This document shows positions 8,785 to 18,649 of a stretch of 64,000 nt of DNA, one piece after another. The stretch is from JANRJY01 sp033763735. Its GTDB lineage: Bacteria; Bacteroidota; Bacteroidia; Cytophagales; UBA9547. Position 1 is the stretch's first letter. Each line of letters begins with the position of its first letter. The DNA is taken from contig JANRJY010000055.1 in the NCBI GenBank assembly GCA_033763735.1, positions 1-64,000 on the forward strand. The letters run 5' to 3'. A program made the position numbers and the translations under genes. Below the pieces are notes generated by a model. The model was not told the origin of the DNA. It saw nothing but the letters and a program-made list of their open reading frames with translations, and ran no database searches.

Positions 8785-8942
8785 ATTTCAAAGTTAATAC
8801 CTTTGTCTATTCATACTTAAAAATATTTTATTATGCATTTATAATGGAACACGTATGAGACAAATCAAACTAATTTTAACTGATTTATTTGTTAATATTT
8901 GTCAAAATCTGTGTTATTCGTGTTCTAATATTTTAGTGATAA

Positions 8943-10109
8943 ATGAAAATAATTGAAGTAATAGATAAGCTTACTGAAAAGGAATTTATTCAATTTCCGG
9001 TTCGATTGTACAAAAACGAACCGAATTGGATTCGTCCGTTGGATAAGGATATTGCGGCTGTGTTTGATAAAAAGGAAAATAAATTCTATCGACATGGTGT
9101 TTGTATTAGGTGGATATTGGTTGATAATCAAAATGTTACCATTGGACGAATTGCAGCTTTTGTCAACAAAAAAACAGCCGATACAACAGAATACAAAAAT
9201 GGTGGCGTAGGATTTTTTGAATGTATCAACGATCAAAGTGCAGCCAATTTGTTGTTCAGCACCGCTCAAAATTGGTTGCAAAACCAAGGAATGGAAGCCA
9301 TGGATGGTCCCATTAACTTTGGAGAGCGTGACAAATGGTGGGGATGCCTAGTGGATGGATTTGATAAAGAGCCCAATTATTGCATGCCCTATAACTTCCC
9401 TTATTACAGGCAATTGTTTGAGAATTATGGCTTTCAAAACTACTTCGAACAGTACACTTTTTCGATGCCGGTTCAAAGCCAAATGCCTGAATTATACCGC
9501 GAAAAAGCATTGCGCGTAGCACGTGACCCTAATTACCATTACAAGAACTACGACAAAGGTAAACTGGACCAATTTGCAGATGATTTTGTAACGATTTATA
9601 ACAAAGCCTGGTCCAAACATGGAGGTGTTAAAGGCATGAACAAAGCCCAAGCAGTAAGTATTTTTAAGAAAATGAACCCCATTGTGGATACGGATATTCT
9701 AGTGTTTGCATATTACAACAACAACCCGATTGGTTTTTTTATCATGATTCCAGAGTTGAACCAAATATTCAAATACCTCAATGGGCAATTTGATTTGTTG
9801 GCAAAACTCAAATTTCTTTACCATCAAAAAATACGAAAATCATGTAGGAAAATGTTTGGCGTGGCATTTGGCATAGTTCCTGAGTACCAAGGCAAAGGTG
9901 TGGAAGGAGCAGTAATTATTGAAGCCGCTCGCATTATTCAACCCAAAGACCGATATGATATATTCGAAATGAACTGGATTGGCGACTTTAACCCCAAAAT
10001 GATTCACTTAATAGGTCAATTTGGCGCTACTGTGACCAAAACACATATTACATTTCGTAGGCTATTTGACCAAAGTAAACCTTTTTTCAGGGCTAAGGTG
10101 ATTGATTGA
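8943..10109 (+). CDS. GNAT-like acyltransferase family protein (Bacteroidota type)
   Basis: 388-residue soluble protein. Two GNAT-related halves can be seen: an N-terminal part (RPLDKDIAAVFD through VTIGRIAAFVNKK) and a C-terminal part with a possible acyl-CoA-binding loop at GIVPEYQGKGVEGAVI. The GPINFGERDKWWG segment in the middle is typical of this family, often annotated only as hypothetical or N-acetyltransferase. The substrate is unknown. The gene is followed by a decayed CDGSH fragment and repeats. Confidence 0.72.
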   Translation: MKIIEVIDKLTEKEFIQFPVRLYKNEPNWIRPLDKDIAAVFDKKENKFYRHGVCIRWILVDNQNVTIGRIAAFVNKKTADTTEYKNGGVGFFECINDQSAANLLFSTAQNWLQNQGMEAMDGPINFGERDKWWGCLVDGFDKEPNYCMPYNFPYYRQLFENYGFQNYFEQYTFSMPVQSQMPELYREKALRVARDPNYHYKNYDKGKLDQFADDFVTIYNKAWSKHGGVKGMNKAQAVSIFKKMNPIVDTDILVFAYYNNNPIGFFIMIPELNQIFKYLNGQFDLLAKLKFLYHQKIRKSCRKMFGVAFGIVPEYQGKGVEGAVIIEAARIIQPKDRYDIFEMNWIGDFNPKMIHLIGQFGATVTKTHITFRRLFDQSKPFFRAKVID

Positions 10110-10159
10110 AAATTTTCCAATTATAAATTAGGTATACATGGCTGGAAGCCATTGAATAA

Positions 10160-10234
10160 TGTCACTCGCGAAGAGGGTCAGCAAATAAACCTTTTTGTGA
10201 TGGTACACATAAGAAAAATGGTTTTCAAGGATAA
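10160..10234 (+). pseudogene. Relic of a CDGSH iron-sulfur protein gene (3' end)
   Basis: One frame here encodes a 24-residue tail ending NKPFCDGTHKKNGFQG followed by TAA. This is identical over its last 16 residues to the end of the intact CDGSH protein at 34821-35249. The first two cluster cysteines of the CxC motif are replaced, and a stop codon lies immediately upstream, so nothing functional remains. Homology continues past the stop codon into non-coding DNA, showing that a genomic block was copied rather than an mRNA. Confidence 0.8.
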
Positions 10235-10407
10235 TGTCAAATATTTATAGCTTAAACTAAATATCAATCGGAGATTTAACCATCATAGGATAAAAATCAT
10301 ATTTATGTGTAGTTCGAGATACCCTACTGGAACATCTTGAACAGCGAAGCCAATAAATATTATATTCTGAGAGACTGATTATTTAGAGAGAATTACACAT
10401 TTTGATT

Positions 10408-10431
10408 GTCACCCCGAGGCACGAGGGGTCT
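10408..10431 (+). repeat. Short palindromic intergenic repeat (GTCACCCCGAGGCACGAGG family)
   Basis: The unit begins GTCACCCCGAGG and ends GAGGGGTCT, forming ACCCC/GGGGT arms. Related units occur at 28222-28247, 34354-34376, 34570-34593 and 34624-34651 in both orientations. Such palindromes resemble REP-type elements and occur only between genes here. Confidence 0.65.
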
Positions 10432-10549
10432 ACAAGCTTTTCGTAAGTATTTGTTTTCATAATCATTGAATTGGCAATAGTCAGCCATTCCTCCGCTATT
10501 CGAAATGCCCTACCGGCATCTTGAACAGCGAAAGGTATAAGGTCAAGAA

Positions 10550-13500
10550 TCAATACCCCAACACTGGGCCAAGCCATCTTTCGCAAGTGTATTGGTCCAT
10601 ATTTTTTCTTTGAGCATAATCTGCCACCTGATCTTTGTCTATTTTGCCTAATCCAAAATATCTGCTTTGTGGATGAGAGAAATACCAGCCACTTACCGCT
10701 GCAGCAGGGTACATAGCATAACTTTCGGTAAGTTTTAAACCTATAGATTTTTCTACATCAAGCAATTGAAACAAGCTTGCTTTCTCGGTATGATCGGGAC
10801 ATGCCGGGTAGCCTGGTGCCGGACGAATACCTTGATATTTTTCATCGATAAGATCCTCGTTCTTAAGGTTTTCATCGCTGGCATATCCCCATATTTCTTT
10901 GCGAACTTTTTCGTGCATCAATTCGGCAAATGCTTCGGCAAGGCGATCAGCCAATGCTTTGGCCATAATCGATGAATAATCGTCATGATCCTTTTCAAAC
11001 TTAGCCACTAATTCGTCCAAACCAATACCGGAAGTAACTGCAAATGCACCGACATAATCATGTACCGAAGTTTCCTTTGGTGCTACAAAGTCAGTCAAGC
11101 ATAAGTAAGGAACATTGTCCGCTCTTTTGGTTTGCTGACGCAAATGGTGCAATTTCATTTTTACCTTACTTCTGTTTTCGGAGTAATGAAAATGGCTTCC
11201 ATGAGGTTCAATTCCTACTTCATACAATTCGATGTCATCATCATTAATACTTGCAGCAGGATATATACCTATAACTGCATTTGCTTTTAGCAATTTGCGA
11301 TTGATAATGTCTTTTAACATTTTTTGTGCATCCTCAAATAATTTGGTCGCTTCAGCACCTACTACGCTGTCGGTCAATATTTTAGGGTAACGTCCTGCTA
11401 GTTCCCATGTTTGAAAGAATGGTGTCCAGTCGATATACTTAGCAATTTCAGATAAAGAATAATTTTCATAGACTTTATTTCCCAAAATATGTGGTTTTTT
11501 CACAGTCAGCGTTGACCAATCTGTTTTTAGTTTTTTGCTTCTTGCTTCAGTTATGGGAAGAAAATTTTTGTCTTTTTGTTTTCCGGCATGATCTTCTCTC
11601 ATTGTCAGGTACTCATGCTTGGTCTTTTGATGGAATGCATCTTTCGAATCGGGACCCAATAAGCTGGAAACTACAGGAACGGAACGTGAAGCATCCAATA
11701 CATGGACAACGGAGCCTTCGTATTGAGGGTCGATTTTGACTGCTGTGTGAATGCGAGAAGTAGTAGCACCACCAATTAACAATGGTATGGTAAATCCTTG
11801 TCGCTGCATTTCTTTGGCAACGTGCACCATTTCATCGAGTGAAGGAGTAATCAATCCTGACAACCCAATCACATCGACATTTTCTTTACGGGCAGTTTCC
11901 AATATTTTTTCTGCCGGCACCATCACCCCTAGATCAATTACTTCATAGTTGTTGCATGCCATCACCACGCCAACAATATTTTTGCCAATATCATGTACAT
12001 CACCTTTAACGGTTGCCATTAGTACTTTTCCGGCATTGGTTGAGGTATTACCGGAGCGCAGTTTTTCAGCTTCAATATAAGGCAACAAATATGCAACTGC
12101 TTTTTTCATTACCCTAGCTGATTTCACCACCTGAGGCAAAAACATTTTGCCTTCGCCAAACAAATCACCTACCACATTCATCCCTGCCATTAAAGGGCCT
12201 TCAATTACTTCCAAAGGCTTGTCATAAAGGTGTCGGCATTCTTCTACATCAGCATCAATAAAGTCAGCAATACCTTTCACTAATGAATGTGTTAAACGCT
12301 CTTTAACAGGCAAGCTTCTCCACTCATCAGCCACTTTTTCTTTAGCTTCGCTACCTTTGCCTTTAATTTGATCAGCAAATTCAACTAATCGTTCGGTAGC
12401 ATCGGGTCTGCGGTTAAGCAGCACATCCTCAATGAGTTCCAACAAATCTTTTGGAATATCATCATAAACCGGAATTACTCCAGCATTAACAATACCCATA
12501 TCCAAACCATGTTTTATGCCATGATACAAGAAAGCGGAGTGGATGGCTTCTCTTACCACATTATTTCCTCTGAATGAAAATGAAATATTGGATACGCCAC
12601 CACTAACTTTTGCAAATGGTAGATTTTCCTTGATCCATTTGGTAGCATTAAAGAAATCTACTGCATAATTATTGTGTTCCTCCATCCCCGTAGCAACGGT
12701 AAGGATATTAGGATCAAATATGATGTCTTCGGCCGGAAAGCCTACCTCATTTACCAATATATCATAACTTCTTTTGCAAATGGCTATTCTTCTTTCATAC
12801 GAGTCGGCTTGACCCTTTTCATCAAAAGCCATTACCACCGTAGCAGCACCATACATTCTTACTTTACGAGCATATTCTTTGAATTTTTCTTCACCTTCTT
12901 TCAAAGAAATGGAGTTAACAATGGCCTTTCCTTGTACGCATTTAAGTCCTGCTTCAATTACACTCCATTTACTTGAGTCAATCATGATTGGAACCTTTGC
13001 AATATCTGGCTCAGCTGCAATTAAATTCAAAAATTTCACCATCATGGCCTCAGAATCAATCATTCCTTCATCCATGTTGACATCTATAATTTGCGCACCA
13101 TTCTCTACTTGTTCACGCGCTACAGCCAAGGCCTCCTCCAACTTTTCTTCACGAATAAGCTTAGCAAATTTGGCAGAACCCGTAATGTTGGTTCGTTCAC
13201 CAACGTTCACAAAATTGGTAATTTTGGTCAAAGTAAATGGCTCTAATCCACTCAATCGCATCAAAGGATCTTTTGGTTGGATTTTGCGAGGTGCTCTTCC
13301 TTCAGCCATTTTGGCCATTTCTTTGATGTGATCAGGTGTTGTACCGCAACATCCACCTATGATATTGACAAAACCATTGTCGATAAAGTCTTGGTGAACG
13401 CCGTTGTTCACCATTATTTCAGGCGTTTCATCATACTCACCGAATTGATTAGGCAAACCGGCATTGGGGTACACACTCACATAACATTCAGCAATGTTAG

Positions 13501-14278
13501 ATAAGGTTTCCAGATATGGACGCATATCACGAGCTCCCAAAGCACAATTAAGACCAATACTCATCAATCCTCCATGTTTCAATGAATTATAAAAGGCTTC
13601 CGTCGTTTGTCCGGAAAGGGTACGACCGGAAGCATCGGTGATGGTTCCTGATACCATTAATGGAACATGAAATTTGGCATCTTCATTTTTGAGTTTATTA
13701 GCTGCAAAAAGAGCTGCTTTAGTATTCAAAGTGTCTGTAATCGTTTCAAACAAAAGCATATCCGCACCTCCATTAATTAATCCACGGATTTGTTCTTCAT
13801 AAGCCGCTGCCAATTCATCAAAGGTTATGGCTCTTTTGCCAGGGTCATTGACATCAGGTGACATGGACGAAAGTTTGTTTGTAGGACCCAGTGCACCGGC
13901 CACAAAACGAGGTTTATTAGGATTTTTGGCTGTGTATTCTTCACAAGCTTGTTTCGCTAGCTTAGCCGATTCAAAGTTGAGCTCATACACCAATTCTTCC
14001 ATGTGATAATCAGCCATGGCAATACGTGTATCAGAAAATGTATTGGTTTCAATAATATCGGCACCTGCTTCAAGATATTGTCTGTGAATGTCCAATATCA
14101 CATCCGGACGGGTAATCGACAACAAATCATTGTTCCCTTTCAAATCCGATTTCCAGTCTTTAAAGCGTTCCCCTCTATAATCGGCTTCGGTGAGTTTATA
14201 TCTCTGAATCATTGTGCCCATTGCACCATCCAAAACCAAAATTCTTTTCTCTAACTCTTGTTCAATTCTTCTTTTCAT
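10550..14278 (-). CDS. metH: Cobalamin-dependent methionine synthase
   Basis: 1242 residues, close to the 1227 of the E. coli enzyme, with all domains. The homocysteine domain (1-330) has zinc ligands C245, C310 and C311. The methyltetrahydrofolate pterin-binding domain spans about 350-620 (VNVGERTNITGSAKF). The B12 cap and Rossmann domains span about 650-890, with the DVHDIGKN motif and axial cobalt ligand H762. The AdoMet reactivation domain runs from about 895 to the end. It makes methionine from homocysteine and methyl-THF, and links functionally to glyA at 21.6 kb. No cobalamin riboswitch fits in the 34-bp gap upstream. Confidence 0.98.
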   Translation of the reverse strand: MKRRIEQELEKRILVLDGAMGTMIQRYKLTEADYRGERFKDWKSDLKGNNDLLSITRPDVILDIHRQYLEAGADIIETNTFSDTRIAMADYHMEELVYELNFESAKLAKQACEEYTAKNPNKPRFVAGALGPTNKLSSMSPDVNDPGKRAITFDELAAAYEEQIRGLINGGADMLLFETITDTLNTKAALFAANKLKNEDAKFHVPLMVSGTITDASGRTLSGQTTEAFYNSLKHGGLMSIGLNCALGARDMRPYLETLSNIAECYVSVYPNAGLPNQFGEYDETPEIMVNNGVHQDFIDNGFVNIIGGCCGTTPDHIKEMAKMAEGRAPRKIQPKDPLMRLSGLEPFTLTKITNFVNVGERTNITGSAKFAKLIREEKLEEALAVAREQVENGAQIIDVNMDEGMIDSEAMMVKFLNLIAAEPDIAKVPIMIDSSKWSVIEAGLKCVQGKAIVNSISLKEGEEKFKEYARKVRMYGAATVVMAFDEKGQADSYERRIAICKRSYDILVNEVGFPAEDIIFDPNILTVATGMEEHNNYAVDFFNATKWIKENLPFAKVSGGVSNISFSFRGNNVVREAIHSAFLYHGIKHGLDMGIVNAGVIPVYDDIPKDLLELIEDVLLNRRPDATERLVEFADQIKGKGSEAKEKVADEWRSLPVKERLTHSLVKGIADFIDADVEECRHLYDKPLEVIEGPLMAGMNVVGDLFGEGKMFLPQVVKSARVMKKAVAYLLPYIEAEKLRSGNTSTNAGKVLMATVKGDVHDIGKNIVGVVMACNNYEVIDLGVMVPAEKILETARKENVDVIGLSGLITPSLDEMVHVAKEMQRQGFTIPLLIGGATTSRIHTAVKIDPQYEGSVVHVLDASRSVPVVSSLLGPDSKDAFHQKTKHEYLTMREDHAGKQKDKNFLPITEARSKKLKTDWSTLTVKKPHILGNKVYENYSLSEIAKYIDWTPFFQTWELAGRYPKILTDSVVGAEATKLFEDAQKMLKDIINRKLLKANAVIGIYPAASINDDDIELYEVGIEPHGSHFHYSENRSKVKMKLHHLRQQTKRADNVPYLCLTDFVAPKETSVHDYVGAFAVTSGIGLDELVAKFEKDHDDYSSIMAKALADRLAEAFAELMHEKVRKEIWGYASDENLKNEDLIDEKYQGIRPAPGYPACPDHTEKASLFQLLDVEKSIGLKLTESYAMYPAAAVSGWYFSHPQSRYFGLGKIDKDQVADYAQRKNMDQYTCERWLGPVLGY

Positions 14279-14312
14279 AAATATTTAAATTCAAAACAAA
14301 TTTGAATGGCTA

Positions 14313-14837
14313 TCAGTTCTTCTTATTTAATTTATATCCTATTGGTTCCCTTTCGGTTGTTGATTCATGCATTAATTTTTTGAGGTAAGAAAACAGCGTA
14401 TTCAATTGATCATTATGCTCGGTCAATGTCTTTTCCATTTCAATGACCTTAATAAAAAGCTCTTTATTCTCAATCAATATATGACGCATGGCAGTAAATT
14501 GTCTCATTATCAATATGTTCATTTGGATGGCTCTCTCTGAATTCAACACGCTAGATAGCATTGCTACACCATTTTCAGTAAAAACATTTGGAGCAAATCG
14601 AAAATAGTCAAATTTGTTTTTATCTAAGGTCACAATTTGTGACCTTAAATTATCATATTCATTTTCAGATACTTGAAACATAAAGTCTTCTGGAAATCTT
14701 GTACTATTCCGTTTGACTGCTTGATTTAAAATTTTAGTTTCAATTCCATATAGTTCTGCAAGATCTTTGTCCAGCATTACTTTTTGTCCTCTTAAAAAAT
14801 ATATTCTGTTTACTATTTCTTTGGTTGCTATTTCCAA
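14313..14837 (-). CDS. ORF6N domain-containing protein
   Basis: 174 residues starting from a TTG codon; the next ATG (residue 21) would remove the start of the domain. Residues 6-95 match the ORF6N domain (IYFLRGQKVMLDKDLAELYG, LNQAVKRNSTRFPEDFMF, FTENGVAMLSSVLNSERAI), a DNA-binding-associated module found in phage and in bacterial accessory genes. Residues 120-165 look like a coiled coil. The gene sits alone between metH and nnrE and may be a horizontally acquired single gene. Function unproven. Confidence 0.88.
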   Translation of the reverse strand: MEIATKEIVNRIYFLRGQKVMLDKDLAELYGIETKILNQAVKRNSTRFPEDFMFQVSENEYDNLRSQIVTLDKNKFDYFRFAPNVFTENGVAMLSSVLNSERAIQMNILIMRQFTAMRHILIENKELFIKVIEMEKTLTEHNDQLNTLFSYLKKLMHESTTEREPIGYKLNKKN

Positions 14838-14999
14838 AATATAATTATTTGGCTGCGAATTTGCTTAATATTAATCCATCATCAAAATAAAAAATATTGC
14901 ACATGGAAAACTTATACATTCGAAATAGAATAAAAAATCGAAAACATTTATCTGAAAATTAGATTTTAGTATTTTAGCCAATAAGTATAGACCTTAGCC

Positions 15000-16526
15000 A
15001 TGAAAATTCTCAATGCATCACAAATAAAGAAATGGGATGAATATACCATTACCAATACTCCTATTTCATCAATTGATTTAATGGAGAGGGCTTCGAAAGC
15101 GTGCACCCAAGCGATATTGGAAATGTTTCCATACAAAGACGTTAATTTTCAAATATTATGTGGCAAAGGAAATAATGGTGGAGATGGATTGGCAATTTCC
15201 CGAATACTAATTGAAGAAGGTTATCGAGTACAAACTTTGATAATTGATTATACAACTAATTCAACCAAAGATTTTGATTTGAATCTGGACAAACTAAAGA
15301 GGAACAACCATTCAAATATTACAATTTGCAAGTCTATTTCTGAGGTTATTTTGAATGAAGATGCTATTGTTGTAGACGCAATTTTAGGAAGTGGAATCAA
15401 TCGCCCATTGGAAGGTTTGATTAAAGAGGTGGTATCATTAATTAATTCAAAAAGCAATTTTGTTATATCTATCGACATGCCAACGGGATTACTTGAAGAT
15501 GTATCATCCGTCACAGAATTAGCTATACATGCCAATCAAACGCTCACTTTTCAGGTGCCTAAGCTTTCCATGTTTTTTAAGGAAAATTATTTATACACAG
15601 GTAATTTCAGAGTGCTTGATATAGGTTTGATGCCGGAATTCAACCAACAATGTGAAAGTAATTATTATTATTTATCAGAATCTTCAATTAAGAAAATTGT
15701 CAAAACAAGAAGCAAGTTTGACCATAAGGGAATATATGGACATTCATTGCTTATCGTAGGTTCATATGGCAAAATGGGAGCAGCTGTATTAAGTGCCAAA
15801 GCATGTATGAGAAGTGGCGTAGGCAAATTAACTGTAGCCTGTCCAAAATCAGGGTATGAAATTATTCAAACCTGTGTTCCGGAGGCAATGGCATACACGA
15901 TTGAAGAACATGAGAAATACGTCACCTTTTTTCCAAAAATAAGTGGTTTTGAAAGCATTGGAATTGGTCCGGGCATTGAGAAAAGACCGGTCACCAAGCA
16001 AATGCTGCGAAACTTATTGAGTCAAAAAGATTTGCCTCCATTAATTTTGGATGCAGATGCATTGAACTTGATGGCTGAAATCATGAAAGAATTTCCTGAT
16101 TTCAAGATACCTCAAAACGCAATTTTGACGCCACATTTAAAAGAGTTTGAACGACTTGCCGGTGAATCAAGTTCGGCTTATGAGAGACATTTGAAGCAGA
16201 TTGCTTTTTCTAAAACACATGGCGTAATTGTAATTCTCAAAGGAGCATATTCGGGGGTTTCGTTTCCTGATGGTTCTTATTATTTCAACTCTACCGGAAA
16301 TCCAGGCATGGCCACTGCTGGTTCCGGAGATGTACTTACAGGTATCATAGCAGGCTTATTAGCACAAAAATATTCATTGAAAGATGCTGCATTATTGGGT
16401 ATATTTTTGCATGGTTTGGCAGGGAATATGGCTGCTAATGTCAAATCGGAATATGCATTGATAGCCGGGGATATTGTTGACTATATTGGAGATGCATACA
16501 TGTCACTTACACATAATTTTGGTTAA
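15000..16526 (+). CDS. nnr: Bifunctional NAD(P)H-hydrate epimerase / ADP-dependent dehydratase
   Basis: 508-residue fusion. Residues 1-215 form the YjeF_N epimerase (NnrE) domain with the glycine loop GKGNNGGDGLAISR and a conserved Asp in VVDAILGSG. Residues 225-505 form the ribokinase-like dehydratase (NnrD) domain, with KGIYGHSLLIVGSYGKMG, the DADALNLM motif and the nucleotide-binding GNPGMATAGSGDVLTG. Together they repair hydrated NADH and NADPH. Both domains appear intact. Confidence 0.96.
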   Translation: MKILNASQIKKWDEYTITNTPISSIDLMERASKACTQAILEMFPYKDVNFQILCGKGNNGGDGLAISRILIEEGYRVQTLIIDYTTNSTKDFDLNLDKLKRNNHSNITICKSISEVILNEDAIVVDAILGSGINRPLEGLIKEVVSLINSKSNFVISIDMPTGLLEDVSSVTELAIHANQTLTFQVPKLSMFFKENYLYTGNFRVLDIGLMPEFNQQCESNYYYLSESSIKKIVKTRSKFDHKGIYGHSLLIVGSYGKMGAAVLSAKACMRSGVGKLTVACPKSGYEIIQTCVPEAMAYTIEEHEKYVTFFPKISGFESIGIGPGIEKRPVTKQMLRNLLSQKDLPPLILDADALNLMAEIMKEFPDFKIPQNAILTPHLKEFERLAGESSSAYERHLKQIAFSKTHGVIVILKGAYSGVSFPDGSYYFNSTGNPGMATAGSGDVLTGIIAGLLAQKYSLKDAALLGIFLHGLAGNMAANVKSEYALIAGDIVDYIGDAYMSLTHNFG

Positions 16527-16553
16527 AAAGTTCTTTTTTAAAGGTTAAGCTTA

Positions 16554-16561
16554 TACATTTG
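16554..16561 (+). promoter_or_regulatory. Candidate -7 promoter element for the glycosyltransferase gene
   Basis: TACATTTG matches TAnnTTTG and is 36 bp before the ATG at 16598. The matching -33 region is only T-rich (about 16531-16538). Confidence 0.4.
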
Positions 16562-16597
16562 CGGTTCTTTATTAAAAAAACCAAAGAACTTTTGTAA

Positions 16598-17347
16598 ATG
16601 ATTGACGGTAAGAAAATAGTTGTGGTAATGCCTGCATACAATGCAGCTGTAACATTGAACAAAACATATCAGGAAATTCCTTTCAATATTGTAGATGAAG
16701 TTATTTTAGTAGATGATTTTTCAAAGGATCACACTTCTGAAGTTGCCAAACAGTTGGGAATCAACAAAGTAATTCGTCATCCACAAAATCGTGGTTATGG
16801 CGGTAATCAAAAAACATGCTACAAAGCAGCGCTTGAAAGTGGAGCAGATATTGTTGTGATGTTGCATCCCGATTATCAATATACACCATTATTATTGGAG
16901 GCCATGATCTACCCAATTGCAAGAGGACTTTTTGATGTAATGCTTGGATCAAGAATACTGGGCAAAGGAGCACTTCAGGGAGGAATGCCAATGTATAAGT
17001 TTATTGCTAACAGATTTCTGACACTATTTCAAAATGTGATGATGGGTCAAAAACTGGCCGAATATCATACCGGTTACCGTGCATTCAGCAAAAAAGTATT
17101 AGAAACACTACCTTTAGAAAACAATAATGATGATTTCGTTTTTGACAATGAAATGCTTGGTCAAATCACAATGGCAGGTTATTCGATAGGTGAAGTTACT
17201 TGCCCTACCAAATATTTTAAGGAAGCTAGCAGTATCAATTTCAAAAGAAGCGTCAAATATGGAATGGGTGTATTAGGTGTATCACTTTCATACCGTCTTC
17301 ATAAATGGGGAATTGCAAAATTTAAAATTTTTGAAGGATTAGGATAG
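16598..17347 (+). CDS. Family 2 glycosyltransferase (DPM1-like)
   Basis: 249-residue GT-A fold enzyme. VVVMPAYNAAVTL is the nucleotide-sugar-binding start, EVILVDDFSKDHT holds the first acidic motif, and MLHPDYQYTP carries the metal-binding Asp (H-x-D in place of D-x-D). YHTGYRAFSKKVL and DFVFDNEML are typical of the dolichol-phosphate-mannose-synthase-like branch. There are no C-terminal membrane helices, so it is cytosolic or peripheral. It converges with lysA, with 7 bp between stop codons. Confidence 0.9.
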   Translation: MIDGKKIVVVMPAYNAAVTLNKTYQEIPFNIVDEVILVDDFSKDHTSEVAKQLGINKVIRHPQNRGYGGNQKTCYKAALESGADIVVMLHPDYQYTPLLLEAMIYPIARGLFDVMLGSRILGKGALQGGMPMYKFIANRFLTLFQNVMMGQKLAEYHTGYRAFSKKVLETLPLENNNDDFVFDNEMLGQITMAGYSIGEVTCPTKYFKEASSINFKRSVKYGMGVLGVSLSYRLHKWGIAKFKIFEGLG

Positions 17348-17354
17348 TTGTTTC

Positions 17355-18587
17355 CTAGAACTCCATTGGCACTTCGGTGCGAATGATATCCGCTACGGAT
17401 TCTCTTTTTCGGATTAAATGTGCTTCTCCGTTGTACACCATTACTTCTGCAGGACGCGGTCTGGAGTTGTAGTTGGAACTCATACTGAAACCATATGCAC
17501 CTGCATTCATTATCGCAAGTATATCTCCTTCTGATACTTGCGATAATTCTCTTTGCCAGGCAAAAGTATCCGTTTCGCAAATGTTGCCTACAACACTAAA
17601 ATCGCCTTTTTCTCCTTCAGGATTTGAAACATTAATAATATGATGATATGAATCATACATCATGGGTCTGATCAAATGATTAAAACCCGAATCCACTCCT
17701 ACAAATGTGGTGTTATGAGCCTTTTTGAGTACATTAGAGTGAACAAAAAGTATGCCTGAATCACTTACCAAATATTTTCCCGGTTCAAACCATATTTCAG
17801 GTTCTCTTCCATATTCTTTACCAAATTTTTTCACTGCTTCAGTCATTTTTTGACCTAATAGTGTAATATCAGTCGCCTTGTCACCGGGCTTGTAAGGCAC
17901 TTTGAAACCACTTCCAAAATCAATAATTTCTATTGATGAAAATTTCTTTGCTACATTAAAAAGAACTTGAGCACCCTGCATAAATACATCTACATCCGAA
18001 AAATCAGAACCTGTGTGAACATGTACCCCTTTAAGGTTGATTTTGTATTTTTGGGCTATTTGCACAACTTGGTCAATATAATCTATTGAAATTCCAAATT
18101 TACTATCCTTATGTCCTACACTTATTTTTTGATTTCCCCCGGCAAGAATATGAGGATTGATACGGACCGAACAAGGAACTGAGCTGCCGTAATTTTTGCC
18201 TAATTCGTTTAAAATGTGCAGGTTATCAATGTTAATGAATACGCCAAGTGCAATTGCTTTTTCTATTTCTGAAAAATGAACGGAATTGGGAGTAAAAGCA
18301 ATTTCATTGGGACTAAAACCTGCATTCAGACAAATTTCAACCTCTTCTATTGAAACAGCTTCTACATCACAACCTTGTTTGTGAATTAATTTTAAAATGG
18401 ATGAATTGGTAAGTGCCTTAGCTGCGTATTTGAGCTTGCATTTAAATCCTGAAAAGGCAAATTTTAATTTTTCAATTTGATTGATAATTACTTCAGAGTC
18501 ATATACATACAATGGTGTGCCAAAGTCTTTGCATATGGTTTGTACAGGTATTCCCTGAATGGTATAGCGTTGGTTGTGGTATTTCAT
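17355..18587 (-). CDS. lysA: Diaminopimelate decarboxylase
   Basis: 410 residues from the ATG at 18587; an in-frame TTG at 18608 is rejected as only seven unconserved residues separate them. It is a PLP-dependent fold-III decarboxylase: PLP lysine K57 (LKYAAKALT), HVHTGSDF, the glycine loop in DFGSGFKVPY, EPGKYLVSDSG, and the CETDTFA motif with the active-site Cys from the partner subunit. It makes L-lysine from meso-diaminopimelate. A -7-like TACTTTTG (complement of 18606-18613) precedes the start. Confidence 0.96.
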   Translation of the reverse strand: MKYHNQRYTIQGIPVQTICKDFGTPLYVYDSEVIINQIEKLKFAFSGFKCKLKYAAKALTNSSILKLIHKQGCDVEAVSIEEVEICLNAGFSPNEIAFTPNSVHFSEIEKAIALGVFINIDNLHILNELGKNYGSSVPCSVRINPHILAGGNQKISVGHKDSKFGISIDYIDQVVQIAQKYKINLKGVHVHTGSDFSDVDVFMQGAQVLFNVAKKFSSIEIIDFGSGFKVPYKPGDKATDITLLGQKMTEAVKKFGKEYGREPEIWFEPGKYLVSDSGILFVHSNVLKKAHNTTFVGVDSGFNHLIRPMMYDSYHHIINVSNPEGEKGDFSVVGNICETDTFAWQRELSQVSEGDILAIMNAGAYGFSMSSNYNSRPRPAEVMVYNGEAHLIRKRESVADIIRTEVPMEF

Positions 18588-18649
18588 TTCATTAATAAGG
18601 AGGTGCAAAAGTATAATTATTGCTTATAACTTAAAAAAATGATTCGTTT

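Larger units (their letters stand above)
10110..10549. other. Intergenic region with CDGSH gene relic and repeat copies
   Basis: This 440-bp gap has no intact gene. It holds a decayed 3' end of a CDGSH gene (10160-10234), an inverted duplicate of the region around 34624-34895, one copy of the ACCCC/GGGGT hairpin repeat (10408-10431) and two copies of a TTCGA...ATCTTGAA repeat (about 10313-10350 and 10498-10535). The last copy lies just after the metH stop codon and could help terminate metH. Confidence 0.75.

Noticed and set aside
8789..8796. TAACTTTG on the minus strand as the promoter of the lipoprotein operon
   Set aside because: It is only 4 bases from the start codon and has no -33 box; a leaderless transcript cannot be excluded but is not supported.
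10383..10586. Minus-strand 67-codon frame at the end of metH
   Set aside because: It overlaps the metH 3' end and is built from intergenic repeat units; no protein-like features.
12879..13331. 150-codon plus-strand frame inside metH
   Set aside because: It is the antisense shadow of a highly conserved metH region; no independent support.
14279..14312. Riboswitch before metH
   Set aside because: Only 34 bp separate metH from the ORF6N gene, too short for a cobalamin or SAM riboswitch.
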